The notes under the pieces: model-generated
What the model saw: only the letters and a program-made list of their open reading frames with translations
The model's database searches: none
Told to the model about the DNA's origin: nothing
Translations under genes and position numbers: made by a program
Shown: in pieces, positions 8,589 through 17,525 of the stretch
Layout: the number at the start of each line of letters is the position of its first letter
How positions within the stretch are numbered: the stretch's first letter is position 1
Assembly (NCBI RefSeq): GCF_000425185.1
Contig: NZ_AULH01000011.1
Coordinates: 1-64,000 of the forward strand
DNA length: 64,000 bases
Source: Pleomorphomonas koreensis DSM 23070
GTDB lineage: Bacteria; Pseudomonadota; Alphaproteobacteria; Rhizobiales; Pleomorphomonadaceae
Direction: 5' to 3'

Positions 8589-10106
8589 ATGGTCAGGAGC
8601 AGCGCAGCCGAACAGTCGCCGATGCGGCCCGCCATGTCCGAGGGCGAGGACCGGCTCAGCGACGAAGAGCGGTATTATGAGGATATCCTGAGCGGCCGCC
8701 AGGCCGGCGACGCCGAGATGGACCAGTTCGTCGACGCGCTGGCCGCCGAGCTGGAGCAGGACATCGCCTCGATGAACCCGGTCGATGTGCGCACCGGCCA
8801 GGTCTACAAGCCGGTGAACGCCCGCAAGACGCGGCCGGCCTACGACCCCTGGGACGATCAGGCCCTCGACGAGTTCATGGCCGAGTTCGAGCGAGACGGC
8901 GTCGATCCGGTGGTCGACGAGTTCGGCGTGCTGCCGCCGCATGGCGAAGCCGCGCCGGCCGCCGCCGCCGAGCCGCGCGGCCGCCGTCGCCTCATGACCG
9001 CCGCCGCGGCGGCCGTCCTGCTGCTCGCCGCCGGTTTCGCCGGCTGGGCCTTCCTCGGCGGCTCCGGCGGCTTCGGCGAAGTGGCCGTGGTGAGGGCGCC
9101 CGACGGCCCCTTCAAGGTCAAGCCCGATCCCAATGCCAAGGAAGTGGTTGCCTCCTCGGAGGGGACTTCCGTTTACGACACGGTGGGGGGCGCGCCGCCC
9201 AAGGGCGAGGAGCGGCTGGTTGCCCGCAGCGGCGACGTGCCCGAACTGCCGGCGGTGACGCCGCATGTGTCGCGCATCACGCTGCCCGACGGCCAGGAGG
9301 TGGAAGCCGAGCTGCCGACCGGCTTCGATCCCAACGAAACCGGCCCGCGCCGCGTCCGCACCGTGCTGGTCCGGCCCGACGGCTCGCTGATCGAGACGCC
9401 CGCCGCCAATCCGGCCGCGCCGCTGCCGGCCGACGGCGCCGGTCAGATCATCGCCCGCAGCGAGGGCGACGACGCCGATAACGCCGAGGGCGGCACCGGC
9501 TTGCCGCCGCTTTCCGCCAGCAACCAGACGCTGGCGTCCGACGCGCCGGCCGCGCCGCAGGGCCTGCCGCCGAGCAATCTCACCGACGCCTCCGGCCAGC
9601 CGATGCCGATCAACCTCGCCGCCGTGGCCAATCCGCCGCCGGCTGCGGTGGAGACGACCGCTTCGGTGGCGCCGGCGCCCGACAGCATGGCGCCGCTGCC
9701 GCCCGTCAAGCCGGCGGCGTCGGCGGTGCCCGCCGCGTCGTCCGGCCCGCTCGACCTGACGGCCGCCGCCTCGCGGCCGCAGCCGGCCGCTCCGGCGGCG
9801 ACGGAGACGGCAAGCCTGCCGCCGGCCACTGAGGCCGCACCGCCGCCCGCCGCCACCGGTGGTTCGGCTGCCTATGTGCAACTGTCCTCGCAGCGCAGCG
9901 CGGACGCCGCGCGCTCGGCCTTTGTGGCGTTGCAGAAGAAGTTCCCGTCGGTTCTCGGCTCGGCCACCGTCGACATCCAGCAGGCCGATCTCGGCGCCAA
10001 GGGCGTCTACTACCGGGCACGCGTCGGCGCGCCGACCCGCGAGGCGGCCGTCTCGCTCTGCGAGCAGCTTCGCGCGGCTGGCGGCGATTGCCTAATCGCC
10101 CGCTGA
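8589..10106 (+). CDS. SPOR-domain cell-envelope protein
   Basis: Bitopic inner-membrane protein of 505 aa. A cytoplasmic acidic N-terminus (1-130) is followed by one transmembrane segment at about 135-157 (starting after RGRRR), a long Pro/Ala-rich periplasmic linker (about 160-425), and a C-terminal SPOR domain of about 75 residues starting at AAYVQLSSQRS. SPOR domains bind denuded septal peptidoglycan, so a role in division or septal wall remodelling is likely, and FtsN-like function is possible but not shown. It lies between argS and nagZ, its usual alphaproteobacterial position. The ATG at 8589 is the only start giving the full acidic N-terminus. Confidence 0.88.
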   Translation: MVRSSAAEQSPMRPAMSEGEDRLSDEERYYEDILSGRQAGDAEMDQFVDALAAELEQDIASMNPVDVRTGQVYKPVNARKTRPAYDPWDDQALDEFMAEFERDGVDPVVDEFGVLPPHGEAAPAAAAEPRGRRRLMTAAAAAVLLLAAGFAGWAFLGGSGGFGEVAVVRAPDGPFKVKPDPNAKEVVASSEGTSVYDTVGGAPPKGEERLVARSGDVPELPAVTPHVSRITLPDGQEVEAELPTGFDPNETGPRRVRTVLVRPDGSLIETPAANPAAPLPADGAGQIIARSEGDDADNAEGGTGLPPLSASNQTLASDAPAAPQGLPPSNLTDASGQPMPINLAAVANPPPAAVETTASVAPAPDSMAPLPPVKPAASAVPAASSGPLDLTAAASRPQPAAPAATETASLPPATEAAPPPAATGGSAAYVQLSSQRSADAARSAFVALQKKFPSVLGSATVDIQQADLGAKGVYYRARVGAPTREAAVSLCEQLRAAGGDCLIAR

Positions 10107-10181
10107 CTTGAGCCCGCATCCTGCGGCCGCGTCGGAGTGCCGGATGGCCTCCGGCGCGGCTTTTCCTTTGGAGACCCACCG

Positions 10182-11198
10182 ATGCCCCGTGCTTTCGTGA
10201 CCGGCCTCAAGGGCACGATGCTGTCGCCCGACGAGCGCGCCTTCGTGGCCGACGCGGCGCCCTGGGGGCTGATTCTGTTCCGGCGCAACGTCGAGGACCC
10301 CGGGCAGCTTCGCCGCCTGACCGGCGATTTCCGCGACGCCGCCGGCTGGCACGCACCGGTGCTGATCGACCAGGAGGGCGGTCGCGTCCAGCGGCTGACC
10401 GCGCCGCACTGGCGCAAATATCCATCCGGGCGGCGCCTCGCCGGTGCGGCGGCCATGGCCGGCGACCCCACGCTGATCACCGACATCGCCCATCTGATCG
10501 GCGACGACCTCGCCGCCGTCGGCATCGACGTCGACTGTGCGCCTTGCCTCGACGTCGCCACCGCCGACATGACGCCGGCCATCGGCGACCGCAGCTACGG
10601 CGAGCGGCCCGATCTGGTAGCCGCCGCCGGCCGCGCCTTTGCCGAAGGTCTGATCGCCGCCGGCGTGCTGCCGGTGATCAAGCATCTGCCCGGCCACGGC
10701 CGCGCCCGCGTCGACAGTCACCACGAATTACCGGTGGTTGGCGCGAGCCTCGATACGCTGGCCGCCACCGATTTCCGCCCCTTCGAGCTGCTGAACGATC
10801 TGCCGGCGGCGATGACCGCGCATCTCGTCTACACGGCGATCGACCCCGAGCGGCCGGCAACGCAGTCGCCCGCCGTCATCTCGGAGATCATCCGCGGCCG
10901 CATCGGCTTCGATGGCCTGCTGTTCTCCGACGATCTGTCGATGAACGCCTTGAAGGGCTCGATTGCCGAGCGGGCTCGGGCGACGCTCGCCGCCGGCTGC
11001 GACATCGCGTTGCATTGCTCCGGCGACATGGCCGAAATGGTCGCCGTGGCCGCCGAGGCGCCGGAACTCACGGGAAAAGCCGCCGTGCGGGCGGAATTGG
11101 CATTGAAGCGGCCTGCCGCATCGCCGCATGATGACCCGCAAGGCGTGCTGGCGCGGCTCGACGCGGCGCTGGCCATCCACGACGCCGCCGGCGTCTGA
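10182..11198 (+). CDS. nagZ: beta-N-acetylhexosaminidase NagZ
   Basis: Cytosolic GH3 beta-N-acetylglucosaminidase of 338 aa that removes GlcNAc from anhydro-muropeptides in peptidoglycan recycling. Visible motifs are DQEGGRVQRL (63-72), the signature KHLPGHGRARVDSH (167-180) with its catalytic Asp/His loop, and the nucleophile region FSDDLSM (248-254). The ATG at 10182 is chosen because it begins the conserved N-terminal strand; an upstream in-frame start at 10137 adds non-conserved sequence. It is followed by scpA after 16 bases, so the two are likely cotranscribed. Confidence 0.95.
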   Translation: MPRAFVTGLKGTMLSPDERAFVADAAPWGLILFRRNVEDPGQLRRLTGDFRDAAGWHAPVLIDQEGGRVQRLTAPHWRKYPSGRRLAGAAAMAGDPTLITDIAHLIGDDLAAVGIDVDCAPCLDVATADMTPAIGDRSYGERPDLVAAAGRAFAEGLIAAGVLPVIKHLPGHGRARVDSHHELPVVGASLDTLAATDFRPFELLNDLPAAMTAHLVYTAIDPERPATQSPAVISEIIRGRIGFDGLLFSDDLSMNALKGSIAERARATLAAGCDIALHCSGDMAEMVAVAAEAPELTGKAAVRAELALKRPAASPHDDPQGVLARLDAALAIHDAAGV

Positions 11199-11214
11199 GG
11201 AAACGGCACTCCCC

Positions 11215-12027
11215 ATGGTGACCACCGACGAGTGGAGCGAATCCCGGCTCGACGTCGACCCCACGGCCGGCGAGGCCTTCGTGGTCGATCTCGACGGCTT
11301 CGAGGGGCCGCTCGACCTGTTGCTGACGCTCGCCCGCAACCAGAAGGTCGATCTCGCCCGCATCTCCATCCTGGCGCTGGCCGACCAGTATCTCGCCTTC
11401 ATCGACAAGCTGGGCGAGCACCGGCTGGAACTGGCCGCCGACTATCTGGTCATGGCCGCCTGGCTGGCCTACCTCAAGTCGCGCCTGATGCTGCCGCCCG
11501 ACGAGGTGCCGCAGGACGAGCCGTCGGCCGAGGAACTGGCCGGCATGCTGGCCATGCGCCTCAAGCGCCTCGAAGGCATCCGCATCCTGGCCGGCCGCCT
11601 CCTCGACCGCTCCCGCCTCGGCCGCGACGTGCTGCCGCGCGGCGCGCCCGAGGAGACCGGCCTCGTCAAGCGGTCGCTGTGGGAGGCCAGCCTCTACGAC
11701 CTGCTCGACGCCTACGGCCGCCAGCGCCAGCGCGACATGGTGCGCGTCCACACCGTGCGCAAGCGCCAGGTCTGGGCGCTGGCCGACGCCCGCGACATCC
11801 TCGAACGGCTGGTCGGCACGATTGCCGACTGGGCACCGATCGACGACTATCTCGTCCGCTACATGACCGGGCCGGACTCGCGGGCCACCGTCCGCGCCTC
11901 GGCCTTTTCCGCCGCGCTGGAGCTGGTCCGCGAGGGACGGATGGAGCTGATGCAGTCCAGCCCGTTCGCGCCGCTCTACATGCGCAAGGGGCCGGGCGGA
12001 CCGGACACGCCGGAGGAGGGCGCCTGA
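11215..12027 (+). CDS. scpA: segregation and condensation protein A
   Basis: ScpA kleisin of 270 aa, which with ScpB and SMC forms the bacterial condensin complex. The N-terminal signature FEGPLDLLLTLARNQKVDL, about residues 28-46, and LAADYLVMAAWLAYLKSRLMLP are typical. The C-terminal winged-helix region starts near SAFSAALELVREG. The ATG at 11215 fits the family N-terminus. The stop overlaps the scpB start (TGATG), so translation of the two is coupled. The smc gene is not in the window. Confidence 0.95.
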   Translation: MVTTDEWSESRLDVDPTAGEAFVVDLDGFEGPLDLLLTLARNQKVDLARISILALADQYLAFIDKLGEHRLELAADYLVMAAWLAYLKSRLMLPPDEVPQDEPSAEELAGMLAMRLKRLEGIRILAGRLLDRSRLGRDVLPRGAPEETGLVKRSLWEASLYDLLDAYGRQRQRDMVRVHTVRKRQVWALADARDILERLVGTIADWAPIDDYLVRYMTGPDSRATVRASAFSAALELVREGRMELMQSSPFAPLYMRKGPGGPDTPEEGA

Positions 12028-12749
12028 TGAACCGTTCGGGCATGAGCGACGACGCGCCGCACGGCCAGCTCCGGCTGTTCGCCGGCGACCGCGACCCGGC
12101 CGAGTACGAAGCGTGGATGGCGGCGATTCGCGGCGCCGAGGCCATCCTGTTCGCCTCGGCCCAGCCGGTGGCCGCCGAGGACCTCGCCGAGCGCCTGGCG
12201 CCCGGCACCGACGTGGCGCACGTGCTCGCCGATCTCCGCACCATCTACGCCTCGCGCGGCGTCAACCTCGTCGAGGTGGCCGGCAAGTGGATGTTCCGCA
12301 CCGCGCCCGACCTCGCTCACCTGCTCACCCGCGAGCAGGTGGAGCCGAAGAAGCTGTCGCGCGCCGCGCTGGAGACGCTGGCGATCATCGCCTACCACCA
12401 GCCGGTCACCCGTGCCGAGATCGAGGAGATCAGGGGCGTCTCCACCAACAAGGGCACGCTCGACGTGCTGATGGAAACCGGCTGGATCCGTATGCGCGGC
12501 CGCCGCCGTACGCCGGGCCGGCCGCTCACCTACGGCACCACCGAGGCTTTTCTGGTCCATTTCGGGCTTGAAGCGGTGACCGATCTGCCGGGCGTCGACG
12601 ACCTCAAGGCGGCCGGTTTCCTGGAAGGCGCGGTGCCGCCCGGTTTCCGCGTGCCGGTACCCAACGCTTCGGACACGCTGATGCCCGACGAGGACCCGCT
12701 GACCGAGCTTGATTTCCAGGATTACGAGCCGTTGCCGCCCGAAGAATGA
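12027..12749 (+). CDS. scpB: segregation and condensation protein B
   Basis: ScpB, 240 aa, dimeric winged-helix partner of ScpA in the SMC-ScpAB complex. Family motifs are [20 protein letters not shown] followed by [20 protein letters not shown], and [17 protein letters not shown]. The ATG at 12027 overlaps the scpA stop by one base. The C-terminus is acidic ([14 protein letters not shown]). Gene order scpA-scpB-tatA is standard in alphaproteobacteria. Confidence 0.95.
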   Translation: MNRSGMSDDAPHGQLRLFAGDRDPAEYEAWMAAIRGAEAILFASAQPVAAEDLAERLAPGTDVAHVLADLRTIYASRGVNLVEVAGKWMFRTAPDLAHLLTREQVEPKKLSRAALETLAIIAYHQPVTRAEIEEIRGVSTNKGTLDVLMETGWIRMRGRRRTPGRPLTYGTTEAFLVHFGLEAVTDLPGVDDLKAAGFLEGAVPPGFRVPVPNASDTLMPDEDPLTELDFQDYEPLPPEE

Positions 12750-12796
12750 GGGCTTTGCGGCCGCATCTTCAGAATGCCGGATTTCCTCCATAGCCT

Positions 12797-12816
12797 CGTC
12801 GCAGTTTCTTGCGACG
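12797..12816. other. hairpin between scpB and tatA
   Basis: CGTCGCA (12797-12803) and TGCGACG (12810-12816) form a perfect 7-bp stem with a 6-base loop. No T-tract follows, so it is not a clear intrinsic terminator; it may be a partial terminator or an mRNA-stability element. Confidence 0.35.
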
Positions 12817-12876
12817 GGGCGTCCGTTGTGCAAGAGTGCCGCCACTTTCGGGCGGCTGCGCCCTCAGGAGACAGAA

Positions 12877-13074
12877 ATGGGTTCGTTGAGCATCTGGCAC
12901 TGGCTGATCGTCTTGGTCGTCGTCCTCATCCTGTTCGGCGGTCGGGGCAAGATTCCCGAGCTGATGGGCGATTTCGCCAAGGGTATCAAGAACTTCAAGA
13001 AGGGTATGTCCGACGACGACGAAACGCCGGCCAAGCCCGTCGAGAACAAGACCGACGACGCCCCCAAGGCCTGA
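12877..13074 (+). CDS. tatA: Sec-independent protein translocase TatA
   Basis: Small Tat pore subunit of 65 aa. A single N-terminal transmembrane helix (about 6-20) is followed by the FG hinge (20-21), an amphipathic helix with [19 protein letters not shown], and a short charged tail. The ATG at 12877 has AGGAG at 12866-12870. It heads tatABC; the Tat-dependent HupS precursor in this window is a likely client. Confidence 0.95.
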   Translation: MGSLSIWHWLIVLVVVLILFGGRGKIPELMGDFAKGIKNFKKGMSDDDETPAKPVENKTDDAPKA

Positions 13075-13152
13075 TCGATCCTCATCGGGTGTGTTTTTCT
13101 GAAGGCGCCGCGCCCTTATGCGCGGCGGGCGCCGATGGCGGGCGAGTGAACG

Positions 13153-13596
13153 ATGTTTGAAGTCGGCTGGTCGGAAATCCTGGTGATCGCCATCGTGGCG
13201 CTCATCGTCTTCCCCACCAAGGATCTGCCGCGCCTGCTCAGGACCGTCGGCCAGATGGTGGGCAAGGCGCGGCGCATGGCCGGCGACATGCAGGCGCAAT
13301 TCAATCAGGCGCTGCGCGAGGCCGAGCGGGAGGCCGATCTCGCCGACCTCAGGAAAAGCGTCCAGGACGCCAATCCGCTCAACGACATCAAGAAGACCCT
13401 CGATCCCGTGCGCACGCTCGGCGACGACCTGAAGACCGCGGTGACCGCGCCGATCCCGCCCAAGGCCGTCGAGCCGGCCCCGGCCGAGGTTTCGCCGCCG
13501 GCTGCGGCCGAGGTTTCGCCGCCGGTCCCGGCGGAGACGCCGGTGGCGCCGGCCGAGACCCCCGCCCCGGAGACCAAGGACGGGAGCGCCACATGA
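13153..13596 (+). CDS. tatB: Sec-independent protein translocase TatB
   Basis: TatB, 147 aa, partner of TatC in twin-arginine signal recognition. The N-terminal transmembrane helix begins EVGWSEILVIAIVALIV and keeps the conserved Glu at position 8. The hinge reads FPTKDLP where FGPKDLP is common. An amphipathic helix and coiled region follow, then a Pro/Ala/Glu-rich tail with the repeated block AEVSPP. The stop overlaps the tatC start by 4 bases (ATGA). Confidence 0.93.
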   Translation: MFEVGWSEILVIAIVALIVFPTKDLPRLLRTVGQMVGKARRMAGDMQAQFNQALREAEREADLADLRKSVQDANPLNDIKKTLDPVRTLGDDLKTAVTAPIPPKAVEPAPAEVSPPAAAEVSPPVPAETPVAPAETPAPETKDGSAT

Positions 13597-14393
13597 CCAA
13601 CAAGGACGAGGAAGACGAGATCGAGGCCTCCAAGGCGCCGCTGATCGAGCATCTCACCGAATTGCGCTCGCGTCTGTTGAAGTCGGTGGTGGCGATTCTC
13701 GTCTGCTTCCTGATCTGCTTCTTCTTCGCTCAGCACATCTTCAATATTCTGGTCATTCCCTATGAGCGAGCGGCCGGCGCCACGCAGAACGTGCGGCTGA
13801 TCTACACCGCGCCGCAGGAATATTTCTTCACCCAGCTGAAGCTGGCGCTGTTCGGCGCGATGTTCATCGCCTTCCCGGTGATCGCCAACCAGATCTACAT
13901 GTTCGTGGCGCCCGGCCTCTACAAGCGCGAGCGTCAGGCCTTCCTGCCGTTCCTGATCGCCACGCCGATCCTGTTCGTGCTCGGCGCGCTGATGGTGTTC
14001 TTCTTCGTGATGCCGGCGATCATGATCTTCTTCATGTCAATGCAGCAGACGGGCGGGCCGGGTCAGGCGGCGATCGAGCTGCTGCCCAAGGTGTCGGAAT
14101 ACCTGAGCCTGATCATGACGCTGATCTTCGCCTTCGGCATCGTGTTCCAGTTGCCGGTGGTGCTGACGCTGCTCGGCCGCATCGGCGTCGTTACCGAGGC
14201 GGGGCTGCGATCCTGGCGTCGCTACGCCATTCTCCTGTCCTTCGTGGTGGCGGCCGTGCTGACGCCGCCGGACCCGATGAGCCAAATCCTGCTTGCGGTT
14301 CCGACGATGCTTCTCTACGAAGTGTCCATCATTGCCGTCAGGTATATCAACAAGCGCGGCCAGTCCCGGGACGTCTCCACCACCGAAAGCTGA
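13593..14393 (+). CDS. tatC: Sec-independent protein translocase TatC
   Basis: Polytopic inner-membrane receptor for twin-arginine signal peptides, 266 aa with six predicted transmembrane segments. The N-terminal SKAPLIEHLTELRSRLLKS is the classic TatC motif containing the signal-binding Glu. FIAFPVIANQIYMFVAPGLYKRER and the later LTPPDPMSQILLAVPTMLLYE are also family blocks. Overlap with tatB shows translational coupling. serS follows after 39 bases. Confidence 0.96.
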   Translation: MTNKDEEDEIEASKAPLIEHLTELRSRLLKSVVAILVCFLICFFFAQHIFNILVIPYERAAGATQNVRLIYTAPQEYFFTQLKLALFGAMFIAFPVIANQIYMFVAPGLYKRERQAFLPFLIATPILFVLGALMVFFFVMPAIMIFFMSMQQTGGPGQAAIELLPKVSEYLSLIMTLIFAFGIVFQLPVVLTLLGRIGVVTEAGLRSWRRYAILLSFVVAAVLTPPDPMSQILLAVPTMLLYEVSIIAVRYINKRGQSRDVSTTES

Positions 14394-14432
14394 TGAGTCG
14401 GCCCCGGCGGACGTGCCGCGCGGGGAAAGCCA

Positions 14433-15728
14433 ATGCTCGACATCAAGTGGATTCGCGACAATCCGGAAGCCCTGAAGCACGCCCTGATGCGGCGCGGCCA
14501 GTCGGCGGACATCGCCGAAGCCACCGTGTCGGAGGCCGTCCGCCTCGACGACGCCCGCCGGGCCCATCTCAAGTCCCTTCAGGAGGCGCAGGAGCGCCGC
14601 AATGCCGCCTCCAAGGAAATCGGCAAGGCCAAGGCGGGCAAGGACGAGGCCCGCGCCGCCGCGCTAATGGACGAAGTGGCGGCCATCAAGTCGTTCATCC
14701 AGGACGGCGAAGCCAAGGAGCGCGACCTCGACGCCGCCCTCGACGCGGCGCTGTCGGTGATCCCCAATCCGCCGCTCGACGAGGTGCCCGACGGGCCGGA
14801 CGAGAGCGCCAACGTCGAGCACCATCGCCACGGCGAGCCGCGCCAGCCCAACTGGGCGAAGGAGCATTTCGAGCTTGGCGAAGGGCTCGGCATGATGGAT
14901 TTCGAGCGCGCCGCCAAGCTGGCCGGCGCCCGCTTCACCGTGGTGAAGGGCCATCTCGCCCGCCTCGAACGCGCGCTCGGCCAGTTCATGATCAACCTCC
15001 ACACCATGGAGCACGGCTACACGGAAGTGATTCCGCCGCTCATGGTGCGCGACGAAGTGATGTACGGCACCGGCCAGTTGCCGAAGTTCGCCGAGGACCT
15101 GTTCCGCACCACCGACGGCCGATGGCTGATCCCGACCGCCGAGGTGCCGCTGACCAACCTCGTCCGCGAGGAAATCCTCGACGAGAAGGAACTGCCGCTG
15201 CGCTTCACGGCGCTGACGCCCTGCTTCCGCTCGGAAGCCGGCTCGGCCGGCCGCGACGTGCGCGGCATGCTGCGCCAGCACCAGTTCAACAAGGTGGAGC
15301 TGGTGTCGATCACCACGCCGGAGACCTCGCTCGGCGAGCACGATCGCATGCTGGCCTGCGCCGAGGAGGTGCTGAAGCGCCTCGGCCTCGCCTATCGCGT
15401 CGTCACGCTGTGCACCGGCGACATGGGTTTCGGCAGCCGCAAGACCTACGACATCGAGGTCTGGCTGCCCGGCCAGAAGAAATTCCGCGAGATTTCCTCC
15501 TGCTCGGTGTGCGGCGACTTCCAGGGCCGCCGCATGAACGCCCGTTACCGTCCGGCCGGTGAGCCGAAGGGCACGCGCTTCGTCCACACGCTGAACGGCT
15601 CGGGCGTCGCGGTCGGCCGGGCGCTGATCGCCGTCATGGAGACGTGGCAGAACGAGGACGGCTCGGTGACGGTGCCGGACGTCCTGCGGCCGCTGATGGG
15701 CGGCATCACCCGCCTCGAGAAGGCGTGA
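14433..15728 (+). CDS. serS: seryl-tRNA synthetase
   Basis: Class II synthetase of 431 aa that charges tRNA-Ser. The N-terminal long coiled-coil arm (about 1-110) begins [18 protein letters not shown]. The catalytic core shows TAEVPLTN, motif 2 [34 protein letters not shown], and motif 3 near [18 protein letters not shown]. Normal length. surE starts 16 bases downstream. Confidence 0.97.
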   Translation: MLDIKWIRDNPEALKHALMRRGQSADIAEATVSEAVRLDDARRAHLKSLQEAQERRNAASKEIGKAKAGKDEARAAALMDEVAAIKSFIQDGEAKERDLDAALDAALSVIPNPPLDEVPDGPDESANVEHHRHGEPRQPNWAKEHFELGEGLGMMDFERAAKLAGARFTVVKGHLARLERALGQFMINLHTMEHGYTEVIPPLMVRDEVMYGTGQLPKFAEDLFRTTDGRWLIPTAEVPLTNLVREEILDEKELPLRFTALTPCFRSEAGSAGRDVRGMLRQHQFNKVELVSITTPETSLGEHDRMLACAEEVLKRLGLAYRVVTLCTGDMGFGSRKTYDIEVWLPGQKKFREISSCSVCGDFQGRRMNARYRPAGEPKGTRFVHTLNGSGVAVGRALIAVMETWQNEDGSVTVPDVLRPLMGGITRLEKA

Positions 15729-15744
15729 GGGAGAAGAGGCGGCC

Positions 15745-16500
15745 ATGCGCATCCTGATTTCCAACGACGACGGCATCCACGCACCGGGGCTCGTGGCGCT
15801 GGAGACCATCGCCCGGGCGCTTTCCGACGACGTCTGGGTGGTGGCGCCGGAGACCGACCAGTCGGGCTTCGCCCATTCGCTGACGCTGCACGATCCGCTG
15901 CGCGCCAGGAAGATCGACGAGCGCCGATTCGCCGTGCGCGGCACGCCGACCGACTGCGTCATCATGGGCGTCCGCCACATCCTGCCCGGCAAGCCGGACC
16001 TGGTGCTGTCCGGCGTCAACGCCGGCACCAACATGGCTGACGACGTCACCTATTCGGGTACCGTCGCCTGTGCCATCGAGGCGACGCTGCTGGGCATCCC
16101 GGCCGTGGCGCTCTCGCAGGCCTACGAGGATTTCGTCGGCCGCATCCCCTTCGAGACCGCCGAGGCGCTGGGGCCGGACGTCCTGCGGAAGCTGACGGGG
16201 CAGGGCATTGCCCACGGCACCTTCGTCAACGTCAACTTCCCCAACTGCCGGCCGGACGAGGTGACGGGCATCGAGGTGACGCGGCAGGGCAATTTCGCCT
16301 ACGACCACGGCATCGACGTCGAGAAGCGCATCGACGCCCGCCACAAGCCCTACTACTGGCTGACCTTCCAGCGCGGCGAGATGCTGTGCGCGCAGAGCAC
16401 CGACGCCTTCGCCATCTCGCGCAACAAGGTGTCGGTCAGCCCGTTGCGCCTCGACCTCACCGACATCGAGGCGATGGAGCGGATGCGCGGCCTGTTCTGA
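15745..16500 (+). CDS. surE: 5'/3'-nucleotidase SurE
   Basis: Metal-dependent nucleoside monophosphatase of 251 aa. The metal-binding N-terminus [14 protein letters not shown] contains the Asp8-Asp9 pair, and [20 protein letters not shown] supplies the conserved Asn and Ser residues. Part of the surE-pcm-(nlpD) order that is also known in gammaproteobacteria. Followed by about 200 bases before pcm. Confidence 0.95.
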   Translation: MRILISNDDGIHAPGLVALETIARALSDDVWVVAPETDQSGFAHSLTLHDPLRARKIDERRFAVRGTPTDCVIMGVRHILPGKPDLVLSGVNAGTNMADDVTYSGTVACAIEATLLGIPAVALSQAYEDFVGRIPFETAEALGPDVLRKLTGQGIAHGTFVNVNFPNCRPDEVTGIEVTRQGNFAYDHGIDVEKRIDARHKPYYWLTFQRGEMLCAQSTDAFAISRNKVSVSPLRLDLTDIEAMERMRGLF

Positions 16501-16699
16501 AAGACCGCTCCGGCCTGTCGTCGCGCCTTCGGATCTCGAAAGCCGGGTCTGTCGATTCGCCGGAGCAGTTTCCAACCGCCGTCCGCGTGCCGCGATTTTG
16601 CCGGCTTCAACACTTTATCAAGGCCATTGGTCTTACTTTTGACACCTCCGTCGTAAATGCAGCGTCGCAATTCATGTTTTGCGGCATTGCGCGAGAGTA

Positions 16700-17359
16700 A
16701 TGGTGTCGATGAGGCCTTTCGAGCCGGACAAGGTGGCGATCGCGGAACTGACCATGAAGCTCCGCGGCATGGGTGTCACCGATACCCGGCTGCTGCGCGC
16801 GCTCGAACTCGTTCCCCGCCGCATGTTCGTCGCTGCCGCCCACCAGGCGAGTGCCTATCTCGACCGTTCGCTGCCCATCGAATGCGGCCAGACGCTCAAC
16901 GCCCCCTCGACGGTGGCGCTGATGGTGTCGGCACTCGGCGTCCAGCCGGAGGACAAGGTGCTGGAAGTCGGCTGCGGCTCGGGTTTCCAGGCGGCCATCC
17001 TCGCCCATCTCGCGGCGCAGGTGGTGACGATGGACCGCTTCCGCAGCCTGATCGACATCGCCGAGGACCGGCTGGTCGCCCTCAGGATCGCCAACGTCAC
17101 GACGCTGCTCGGCGACGGGCTCGAAGGCTTCACCCGCTACGCGCCCTATAACCGGATCCTGGTCGACGGCGCGGTCGAGAAGGTGCCGACGGCGCTGCTC
17201 GACCAGCTCGCCGACAAGGGCACGCTGGTGGCGCCGGTCGGCACCGGCCACACCCAGACGCTGGTGCGAATCTCCCGCGACGGCCGGCTGTTCCACCGCG
17301 CCGAGCTTGGCCGCATCAAGCAGTTTCCGCTGCGCGAGGGCGTTGCCCGGCGGCTGTGA
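16700..17359 (+). CDS. pcm: protein-L-isoaspartate O-methyltransferase family protein
   Basis: SAM-dependent methyltransferase of 219 aa that starts repair of L-isoaspartyl residues. Family blocks are LELVPRRMFV, ECGQTLNAPSTVALM (the usual GQTISQP motif is modified), the SAM-binding VLEVGCGSGFQAAILA, and LLGDGLEGF. The ATG at 16700 is preceded by GCGAGAG; earlier TTG starts in frame and ATG 16709 are alternatives. It follows surE and precedes the NlpD-like gene, as in the surE-pcm-nlpD cluster. The variant GQTLNAP motif makes substrate specificity less certain. Confidence 0.88.
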   Translation: MVSMRPFEPDKVAIAELTMKLRGMGVTDTRLLRALELVPRRMFVAAAHQASAYLDRSLPIECGQTLNAPSTVALMVSALGVQPEDKVLEVGCGSGFQAAILAHLAAQVVTMDRFRSLIDIAEDRLVALRIANVTTLLGDGLEGFTRYAPYNRILVDGAVEKVPTALLDQLADKGTLVAPVGTGHTQTLVRISRDGRLFHRAELGRIKQFPLREGVARRL

Positions 17360-17457
17360 GTCTGGCGCCGGATGCTTTTGGCTTCGCCGGAAGTCTTGCG
17401 GAATTCAGCGGTTTTCCCTGCCTTTGCCACTTCTTCATACGAGGTCGCCGCGTCGCC

Positions 17458-17472
17458 TTAAACCTTTATCAA
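17458..17472 (+). promoter_or_regulatory. CtrA-like half-site pair
   Basis: TTAA (17458-17461), seven bases, then TCAA (17469-17472), one mismatch from the alphaproteobacterial CtrA box TTAA-N7-TTAA, 54 bases upstream of a division-linked LytM-domain gene. A single near-match in AT-richer intergenic DNA may be chance. Confidence 0.25.
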
Positions 17473-17525
17473 CGTTACTGCGGCTTAATCATTGCAGTTG
17501 ATGTCGAGCAGGCGAGACCTGATCC

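Noticed and set aside
5885-8635. A 916-codon open frame on the minus strand opposite dgt and argS
   Set aside because: It is antisense to two well-supported genes, rich in His/Arg/Gly without motifs, and results from GC-rich codon bias of the real genes.
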